Source: Silene latifolia (Eukaryota; Streptophyta; Magnoliopsida; Caryophyllales; Caryophyllaceae). From it: a stretch of 64,000 bases of DNA. The first letter of the stretch is position 1, and every line of letters starts with the position of its first letter. The position numbers and the translations under genes were made by a program. The stretch spans positions 51,884,293-51,948,292 of the forward strand of contig NC_133528.1 in the NCBI RefSeq assembly GCF_048544455.1, read 5' to 3'. The notes beneath the pieces are model-generated. The model did no database searches. It was given only the letters and a program-made list of their open reading frames with translations, and was not told the origin of the DNA. This document shows, in pieces, positions 56,226 through 64,000 of this stretch.

Positions 56226-59080
56226 CTACATCACTCTCTTTTCGAAGTAGACAGTCCGATTTCTACAGTAAAGATGCCTAAACTTTCTAGTCATTCAGTA
56301 CCTAAAGCAACCTCGATTCCAAAGGGTTTCAATCTTCAGACTGAGGATGGGAATACATTTGACATCCGTCCTTCTTACATCAATCTGGTGGAGAGGAACC
56401 TTTATAGAGGTGTGGCAGGTGAAGACCCTAGGAAGCACATGGAGATCTTTACAGATTACTGTTCTACTATCCCCGCCACTAAGGGGGTAACTCAAGACAA
56501 GATTAAGGAGGTTCTATTTCCTTTCTCTTTGACCGACTCAGCCAGGGAGTGGCTGACTGACTTGGACCGCACAGCTGCTGGGGTTACAGATTGGGAGTCT
56601 CTTGCTCTTGCCTTTTACAAGAGATATTTCCCTCCACAGCGCACCAATCTTCTGAGGGCCAACATTACCAGTTTCAGACAGGCTCCCGATGAGACTTTAT
56701 ATGAGGCGTGGTCCCGATTCAAGAAATTGGTGAGTTCTATTCCTCACCACGATTTTGACCCATGGTTTATAGCTAATCAGTTCTACAATGGGCTGTATGA
56801 TGACCACAGAGCCATACTTGATGCGTCATTTAGTGGGAGATTCTAGGAGAATACAGATGATGATAAGGGATGGTCCCTTATTGAAGAGATGGCGAATCAT
56901 ATTGCTGAGTATGGAAACCCAAGGGATAGTATTAGGACAGTTCATGCGGTAGATAAGCAGGTTGTGGCTCAGCTGGAAGCCATGAATGCTAGATTTGACA
57001 AGTTGGAAATACAAGCTGCTGGGGAGCCTGAGACGGTCCATGTTCTTACTAGAGGAGAGACCGTTTCATGTGAGAGATATGGGAGTAATGATGGCCACAC
57101 TGTTGTTGGCTGTCTTGTGGAGAAGGAACAAGTCCTTGCCTTTCAACAATATAGGCAAGGAGGGGGTTCCTATTACAACAATCAAGGGGCAGTCCATCCC
57201 AATTTGAGGTGGACTAGTCAAAATGTGCTCAATCCTACTCCTCCTCCGCACCAGCAGCAGCCATATGTTCCTCCACATAAGAATCAACAAGGCTTTCAGA
57301 AGCCTCCTTCCTTCACTCCTCCTAATCACGGTGCATCATCTTCCGGTGGGGTGAGTGAAATTGGTGAGCTTAAGTCTATGTTTCAGTATTTTACGAAGCA
57401 GTGGCAGTTGAGTGATCAACAGAAAGATGCATCCATCAAGGCACTTGAGACTCAAGTTGCCCAACTAGCCACGAATCAATCCACAAGAAAGCAGGGTCAA
57501 TTACCGACTCAAATTGTGAAGAATCCACATGAGACGGTAAATTTCATCAATTTGAGAAGCGGTCGTTCATATGAGGGACCGGAAGTGTTGAAATCAGACC
57601 CGAGGAAGGCTATGACTGATGATGAACAGTGTTCTGTCGAAGAAAATGAGCTCACGGCTAAGAAAGTGCTCGATCGACTGGTTTCTGGTGGTCGATCGAG
57701 CAGATTTGGTGAAGAAAGTGGTCGATCGAGTGGATTTTCTACTCGATCGAGTGAACAGGAAAATGGAGCTGTTCGATCGAGTGAAAATTCCACTCGATCG
57801 AGTGATATTATTGAAGATTCTACTCGATCGAATGGGTATTTTGGTCGATCGAGTGGTCTAGATGACGGGAAGCTTAGTCGAGAGCGTGCTAGTGCTCGAT
57901 TAAGCGAGAAATCACCGGAAAGACCTCGTTCGAGAGGTAAGAAGCGTCCAAAAGATACAGAGCTTCTCCGGGTGACACATTGGAAGAGAGAAACAAGGGA
58001 CTCGAGATACCCATCACGGTTCCCTTCCCGAGGCGTCTGCAGAATAATAAAGCCAATCAACAATTCGACAAATTTGTCGAACTTCTGAAAAGCTTAGAAG
58101 TCACTGTGCCATTCACCGAGTTGCTGACAAAGGTACCCTCTTATCTGAAGTTTATGAAAGAAATTTTATCGCGTAAGAGGAATATTAGTGATAGTGAGAC
58201 AGTAGCTTTAACTGAGGTGGGGTCAGCCCTATTTCAAAATAAGTTACCTCCCAAACAGTCAGACCCGGGTAGTTTTTCAATTCCGTGCCATATTGGTACC
58301 CATTTGATTGATAACGCGCTATGCGATTTAGGCGCTAGCGTTAGTGTCTTACCGTTGTCTCTAGCTAACAGACTTGGTTTGACAAAGCTGAGTTGCACCA
58401 ACATGACTGTCCAGATGGCCGACCGTAGTGTATCACGGCCATTAGGTGTAGTAGAAGACGTACCTGTGAAGATCGGGAGGTTCTTTATTCCCGTTGACTT
58501 CGTCGTTTTAGATATCCCCGAAGATGCACACACCCCTATTATTTTAGGGAGACCATTTTTGTCTACTGCCCGTGCAGTAATAGACGTCGGGGGTAAGACG
58601 TCGACTTTTCAGGTAGGGGACGAGGAGCTGATTTTTCATCAGTCTAAGTTCCGGAGGGCTCCCATGCAAGCTCAGCCTTGCAATGCCCTCTCTTCTATTG
58701 ATCCTATTATTGACACTCCAGATGAAAATTTGGAGTATTGTGCTGCTATTGTTACCCCTCCGCCTCAGATTGAGAGCAAAAAGGAGGAAAGTTCGTCTAT
58801 TTTCCTTGCTGCAGGTACAGATGAAAGCAATGAAGAAGTTGTCAAGGGACATGGTGCGATCAATGTCAATCAAACTGGAAGTGAGGATGCTAAAGACGGT
58901 GATAGAGGAGCAAGGATGAGGAAAGTTCGTGCTTATGTGGATGTGAACTATTCCCCTCCTACTGTTTTAAATGATTCAAAATCAAGCTCATGGAAGTTGA
59001 AGAGGACAGTCAATGTTGCTGAGATGACGTCCCCCAGTCAGGAGCCCTCTCAGGGGCTACTGAATTGCATTGGGAATTGA
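56226..59080 (+). pseudogene. gag-protease of element F, main part, inactivated
   Basis: Continues F's gag after element G. MPKLSSHSVPKATSIP at 56274 aligns with MPKFSSHSVPTEENLP of A and G. Gag core: REWLTDLDRTAAGVTDWESL, ETLYEAWSRFKKL. A nonsense TAG lies at 56844; the frame resumes through MANHIAEYGN, a knuckle CERYGSNDGHTVVGC whose second cysteine has become tyrosine, and HETVNFINLRSGRSYEGPEV. Then comes a linker made of CGATCGAGT motifs read as Arg-Ser-Ser (57668-57910). A frameshift near 57970 leads into the protease: DNALCDLGASVSVLPLS near 58316 and PIILGRPFLSTARAVIDV. The natural stop is at 59080. It is about 60 percent similar by eye to G in conserved blocks, so a separate family. 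No reverse transcriptase follows. Confidence 0.88.
57668..57910. repeat. CGATCGAGT motif cluster inside the F gag-protease frame
   Basis: About ten palindromes of the same type as in the F LTR. In the gag frame they read GRSS, TRSSE, VRSSE, TRSSD and TRSNG. Spacing keeps the frame open throughout. Confidence 0.88.
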
Positions 59081-59830
59081 GCGGGGAAATGCCCCGTGTA
59101 ACACCTTGTAAAAACAATTTTTAAATTTTCCGTTAAATTTCCTTTATTGCTTTTAATTAGGACAATTAGTTTATAGACAGTTTTTAGCGTAGATTTAAGA
59201 CTATAGACTGTTCTTATACGTATTTGGTATGTTGGGATATTTTTGCACGTGTTTTTATGCAGGTTTGGGGAAGTTTTACGCAAAAACAAAGGAAGAATGA
59301 CGAAATTAAAGAGCTTACGCAAGAAAAGAGCTCGATTGAGTACTTTTTGTACTCGATCGAGTGAAAAATGGTCGATCGAGTGCTTCTTTTTAATCGATCG
59401 AGTAAAGCATAAAAGGGGACTTCTCGACCGAGTAGAATTCTACTCAATCGAGTAGATGGAGCATCAAAGTGCTCGATCGAGTAGTTTAAAACCACTCGAT
59501 CGAGTAAATGGGAAAGGACGCAGGGAGTTTTCTTCCTTAAACTCTTTTATTTTGTTCTAACTTCATTTATCCCCAAATTTTCGTCCCTCCTTCCCTAATT
59601 GCGATCAAAAACTCTTTCAAATCCCCAATTTTCTTGCCCAAATACCAAATCCGTCTCCTACAAATTGTTGCTTGCTACTTAATCCTTCAAAGCCCCTTAT
59701 TTCCCCCTTGATTCGTGCTCCTTTACACGGTTTTATAGTGGGTTAGGGTTTGCGGTTTTTAGATCGAAAAATCGCCTCTTTTGCTTGTTTAATTGAAGAT
59801 TAATTGCAATTTGTAGGTTGTTCTCGTCAA
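59081..59830 (+). promoter_or_regulatory. Promoter-like spacer upstream of F ORF1
   Basis: Noncoding. It contains the motif cluster 59331-59505, then a T-rich stretch (CTCTTTTATTTTG, weak TATA) and a CT-rich leader-like region up to a splice donor at 59831. The layout (cluster, AT-rich box, leader) parallels F's LTR and G's pre-ORF1 spacer. Promoter activity is inferred. Confidence 0.5.
59331..59505. repeat. CTCGATCGAG motif cluster upstream of F ORF1
   Basis: Seven or more copies (for example 59351, 59371, 59393, 59471 and 59493), some with one-base changes, matching the motif of the F LTR cluster. Confidence 0.88.
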
Positions 59831-60354
59831 GTAAGTGGTTCCTCTACCTTCATTGCATTTTGATTTCATTACTTTTGCATTTTTATGAGGTAAAATGGAA
59901 TTAGGGTTTTGAAATTGTTAGTTCAGTCGAGATTTTCGATTTTGACTACCTTTGTTTGCCCTTACTTGTCTTACTTGATGATCTATCCCCATTCCTCAAT
60001 GTTTATTGCATGAGTAATTCGAATTTTATGCAAAATTTGCGATAAGGGTGATTTTCAGTCGAATTTTTCGACTGTCATGTTGGGTTTTCGACTGTCATAC
60101 TGAGTCTTCATGATTTCATGCTTATTTCACCTCAATTGTTGTTTAATTGCTGCTATCAATACCTACTATCCCGCCCCTATCGCCGTCTGCCTGCTGCCAT
60201 TCGAAATTTTTGAGGAATTTTGGGAATTTTAAGGGCCGAAGTCGAATTTTCGACTGTTTGGGGATTCACATGCTGTTACTCTGCTGGTATTCGTGCTGCT
60301 TTAGCCACTGTTAGCCGCTGTTTTCTTATCACACCCCCTGCCCTATGTTTACAG
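59831..60354 (+). other. Likely 5'-UTR intron of F ORF1
   Basis: Donor GTCAA|GTAAGTGG and acceptor CCCTATGTTTACAG|GATGG, preceded by a pyrimidine-rich tract. The 524-bp interval is T-rich, as plant introns are, and the acceptor lies one base before the ORF1 ATG. Confidence 0.65.
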
Positions 60355-60355
60355 G

Positions 60356-62312
60356 ATGGAGTCTAGCTCGCTACCTTCTACTAGCACCACTTCTAGCCCA
60401 TCCTTGAGTGAGACGGTGGCCCCTGCTGTTGCCACCGCCTCCGCTTTAGTCAGTACTGCAGCCCCAGTGTTCCTAGTTTTAGCTGCAGGTACGGTTTTTA
60501 CCCCAGCTAGCTCTGCTGCTAGCTCGGTTTCGGCTGCCACTTCCTTTACGGCCACCACCACTGCTAGCCTTTCTTCTTCATTGGTGGCCACAAATGCCAC
60601 TACTCCTACTCCAGCCGCTGTTTTCACGCCTGTGGTGGACTCGCCAGCAGCCGCAGCTGCCTTTAGAGCAGCCCTGGTTCCTCACACCGTCACTGCACGG
60701 GCTTCTGCTTTGAGTTCCAGAGGACGGGGCCGGTTTCGTGGACATACTAGAGCTACACCAGCTCCTGTTACTTCTACCTCTTCCGCTCCTAGCACTTCTA
60801 CTTCAGCTGCTGCTCCTTCTACTTCTGGCACGATCACAGTTCGAGGGGACACTTCCCTCGACTCTCACCCACACTATCCGCAGGTACATTTTGTTAACGC
60901 TTTACATCGTAAGAAGTTTTATAACCTGCTAGGCTGCATGTTTGTACCTTCCCGATTTTTAGAGGAATCGGCACTTGTGAGACTCGGCATTTACGAGTCG
61001 GTTTGTGATTTACTACTGGGCACGGGGATGGCCGGACTCATCACTATGAGCGGCCGTACATTTCTGGAGCTGAGCCTTAAGTTTCTCAGCTCCTTTACCT
61101 TCTCCTCCGGGGCACACGATGCTGACCCCGCTAGTTCTTCAGTGTCCTTCCGGTTGTTTAACCGGACTATTTAGTTGACTTTAGAGGAGTTTGGTAGGAG
61201 ACTTGGCCTCTCCTCTACGGGTGAGACTACACCCCCTAGGAGGGTCTTTCGTCAGCTTTGGCGGACCCTGACCCATACCACTTTTAGGGAGCGAAAGCTC
61301 CAACAGGTCCTCCTTCCCCCTGTCCGTTGTTTTCTTAGATTGATGGGGAGCACTATTTTCGGCCGAAAGGAGCCGAACAACATCACAAACACCGAGCTCT
61401 CCATCCTGGGCGGTTACCTGAACATCGACTGTGAGGGTCCTTTTACCCTCAACATAGCTTACTTGACCGCCCAAGTACCTTGAGCTGGGCAGTGAAGGAG
61501 ACGGGAACTATTGCTTGCGGTGGCATAGCCACCATTCTTGCCCGTTCCTTCTTCCCCGTTTGGCCTCGTGACTTGCAGTACCTCGAGGGAGAGAGGCTAC
61601 TGAGTCTGGATGCCATGCTTTCTCAGCATTGGCTGACCCCAGACTACCAGACATGGAAGATAGACGGTTCCTTGTCTGTAGACTTACCTTGTGACACTCT
61701 CCCCCATCTAGAGCCCTTGCCCACTGTTGCTAGGGGCGCCCGTCTGCCACCACTGCCTGACCTTCACCTTCCACTCCGACCACGACCACCTCCCACTGCA
61801 CCCGCCGCCAAGAAGCGGCGCCTTGAGACTGGAGAGGGATCCACAGCTTCAGGGAGTACCCAGCCTTCCACGGCTACTCCCATCCCGACCCCTACTCCTA
61901 CTACTACTACCACTCCCACAGACCAGACTCAGCCACAAACAGTTCTACCGGATACTTTTGTGCCATCTCCACCCTTTGTGGCGTCTGCGGTCATGGACCA
62001 AGGGTGCCGTGACGGTTTGTTGATTGCCATTGCAGAGCGACAGGCTCATATGGAGAGGGACATGGCTCTTGCCTTGCACCCTCTGTACGAGTACCACTTG
62101 AGGCGACACCGTCCGATCCCAGAGGGCTGGCCACACCCTTCCTTCTACCGGTACCCATCTGAGGGGTACCCGGAGTCTGCTAAGGAGGAGGACGAGGACG
62201 AGGACCCAGAGGTGGCAGTGGAGAGAGCTCGCACTGAGGAGCAGAGGAGGAGAGAGACCCTGAGTTCAGGGTGGAGGACGTTCGCGACAGCGACGAGGAG
62301 GCTGACGAGTAG
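60356..62312 (+). pseudogene. ATHILA ORF1-like protein of element F, inactivated
   Basis: The ATG at 60356 follows the intron acceptor. The N-terminus is a long Ala/Ser/Thr-rich low-complexity region (about residues 1-170), then the family core YPQVHFVNALHRKKFYNLLG, LELSLKFLSSF, a TAG stop at 61172, in-frame LTLEEFGRRLGLSSTG, and LMGSTIFGRKEPNNIT. After a frameshift near 61480 comes ACGGIATILARSFFP, then KKRR and a Ser/Thr/Pro-rich stretch. A further shift near 62265 gives the acidic end RVEDVRDSDEEADE and a stop at 62310-62312. Length (about 650 codons) exceeds G's 519 because of the low-complexity parts. The function of the family is unknown. Confidence 0.8.
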
Positions 62313-64000
62313 CTACTGGTCTACTCACTTCCCCAGTTTTCTGGCTGGTTTGGGGAAGTTCGCATTTTGTATGTATTTCTTACTCTCTTATTTTGTCTCC
62401 TTTTTATTTATTTATTGGTTGTATATTCCCGTTCCCCTGTATATATCTGCTGGTGTATGCTGCTGGACAACGAGGGCGTTGTCCGTTTTGGTTTGGGGAG
62501 GGTATTGTATCCTTTTGAGTCTTCATTTGCATTTGTTTTGCATTCACGTTTATTTATTTTTCAGCTTGCATTGTTGTTTATTTCATTAAAATTAAAAATT
62601 CAAAAAAATTAGAAAAATTTCAAAAATCAAAAAAAAATATTTCACGTTTACTTTTGCATATAGGTTGAGTCGGAACGGTAGATTTCCATGATGACAATGC
62701 ACTATAACTTGTCATTTTACTTGAGCCTTGCACTTTATTGATAGTTATTAGCTTTGTCATACGCATAGTCTACGAGTTTCTGTTCAAATATAGCTGACTG
62801 TTTAGACTTGACCTATAAATTGGCAAACAACTTGATAAATTCTGAGTTTTAAAGCCCATAACTGGTGACATTCATGACCAGTTCATTAGGAATTGAGAGT
62901 AGTACTCCTTGCATAGCATGTCCATCTTTTTTGCACTTTTATGACATTCAATTTCTTGTCAAATGCACATATTCGGGTTTGTGGTTGGTGTCACATGCAG
63001 GGAGGTGCTTGCAAATTTCCCCTTTCCCTTATATTTTTCACCCATTTAGCTCCACATAAATCAAAACTTGCCTTTTTGACCCATTAGCTACATCCCAAAC
63101 TAAGCCTGCCTAGTCAAGCTAGTTAGTATGTCTTTTGTGGTATGAGTTTCCGTCTGCAGTTTGGCTCGTATCTCTTTTGTATGGAGTTGTTGGAAAATTA
63201 AGGAAGGAGAAAAAGAAAAAGAATTGAAAAAGAAAGAAAAACAAGAAAAACGTGAAGGAAGGAAAGAAAAAAAAAATGAAAAAATGAAAAAAAAATAAAG
63301 GAAGCTGGAAACGTGAAACAGAAGAGAAAAAGAAAAAAGGGAAGTTTGAAAAAAAGATTGAATTATTTGAGTTAGTTCATTCAGACGGTATTAAAAAAGG
63401 AAAGTTTGTGACCGTCTGACTCCTCTATTCTTATTCTATATTTTTGAGGAGATTGTGTATGAGTTTAGTGAGCTTTGTGCCAAATGAAGGGCACTTGTAC
63501 TTAGTTTTTCAGTCAGTTGAGATTCGGATGGTTTCATTATGGTCCTGTTAGGAACTAGCTTGACGCTTTTACCTCCACATTTCCATAACATGTTTTGCCT
63601 TTCTCACCTGAACCTCACTATTCCCATATTATTTGTAAGCCCTCGGCTGTGACGGACATTATTGGTTGGAGTGTGTGCATTAGTACTTGAATTGTCTTTC
63701 ATTTTTGTTGCATGCATACTATGTAGGTCGCAGTTAGGTAAGTGACTGTCTTTTCTTCTCTCTTTTACATATAACATTCACCCTTTGCTTCATGAGAGAA
63801 GAGTGACCACGAGAGAGTCCGTTTTTGTTGGTCTTGCAAGGTCGATAGGTTGGCCATATTTCTGAACAGCTTATAACTCGTTGCGTATTGACTGCTTAGC
63901 TGTAACTATTAGTTTTTGTTGCATTAAATTGGTTCAAGTAGACAAGTTAAGCTAGCTCTGAGTTATCATTTCCGTTCCATTAGTTGCATTTTAGTTTACT
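62313..64000 (+). other. 3' noncoding region of element F, continues past the window
   Basis: No gene. It contains GGTTTGGGGAGGG (62490), then the A-rich AAAAATTAGAAAAATTTC block (62590-62640) also present in G, and a strand-biased purine tract of about 170 bases (63190-63360, mostly GAAAAAG). F's 3' LTR has not begun by the end. Confidence 0.6.

Larger units (their letters stand above)
40229..64000 (+). mobile_element. Element F: Athila-like gag-protease-ORF1 retrotransposon (3' end outside window)
   Basis: Order: 5' LTR (40229-41716), tRNA-Asp PBS (41722-41739), gag start (41838), element G inserted at 41961, gag-protease continued (56226-59080), a promoter-like spacer with motif cluster and intron (59081-60355), ORF1 (60356-62312), then noncoding DNA to the end. 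No reverse transcriptase or integrase lies between protease and ORF1. All genes carry stops or frameshifts. F interrupts element C; its 3' LTR is not reached. Confidence 0.87.

Noticed and set aside
57509-58063. 184-codon minus-strand frame opposite F gag-protease
   Set aside because: It is kept open by the palindromic motif, which reads LDR on the reverse strand; the plus strand holds the real gene.
59081-60355. Search for reverse transcriptase or integrase between F protease and ORF1
   Set aside because: No RT motif (such as YVDD or FIDD) or integrase zinc and DDE pattern in any frame; the region is promoter-like noncoding DNA.
62367-62612. Hydrophobic open frame after F ORF1, considered as an envelope-like membrane protein
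   Set aside because: It lies after the acidic ORF1 end and stop (62312), is T-rich on one strand, has no glycoprotein features and is absent from G.
1-64000. tRNA, rRNA and host protein genes
   Set aside because: No cloverleaf with A and B boxes and no rRNA core seen; every substantial protein is transposon-type. A structured RNA search could not be run here.

Overview
This is repeat-dense nuclear DNA from a flowering plant. I find no host protein gene, tRNA, rRNA, CRISPR or bacterial feature. The window is a stack of nested transposons: six LTR retrotransposons and two CACTA DNA transposons. Plant origin follows from the gag, copia pol and CACTA TNP2 protein families, from primer-binding sites matching plant tRNA 3' ends, and from TATAAATA boxes in LTRs. 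The species cannot be fixed from the sequence. The very frequent palindrome ACTCGATCGAGT makes me think of Caryophyllales (for example Silene or a chenopod), but that is recollection only.

Nest map (letters are mine). A (+, 7472-12177): Athila-like gag-protease element. B (-, 1-7471): decayed Ty1/copia element lying in A's 5' LTR. C (+, 12178-40228): Tat/Ogre-like element inserted in A just after its gag-protease. D (-, 17763-34896): non-autonomous element with an initiator-Met PBS, inserted in C's gag. E (+, 18827-28460): CACTA element with TNP2 transposase, inserted in D's left LTR (TSD CAC). F (+, 40229 to beyond 64000): Athila-like element inserted in C. G (+, 41961-56220): complete non-autonomous element of A's family, inserted in F's gag (TSD CAGAG). 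H (42768-46073): small CACTA element in G's 5' LTR (TSD ATC). Where an element sits in one of two LTRs, the sister LTR gives the empty site, so several boundaries are exact.

How they work: A, F and G encode gag plus an aspartic protease but show no reverse transcriptase or integrase, so any movement would need enzymes from elsewhere. F and G then carry a second long gene after gag-protease (ORF1, 519 aa and intact in G). I relate it from memory to the ATHILA ORF-1 family. A decayed homologue is the only gene in D, although D has a different primer tRNA and a different LTR. Only B has recognisable pol, and it is broken. E has broken copies of both usual CACTA genes.

Most interesting: ORF1 is shared by element families that look otherwise unrelated. 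In F and G the family-specific short-motif cluster of the LTR promoter region recurs inside the element just upstream of ORF1; D shows a similar arrangement. F also has a convincing 5'-UTR intron ending one base before the ORF1 start codon. This suggests an independently transcribed accessory gene that moves between retrotransposons with its own promoter module.
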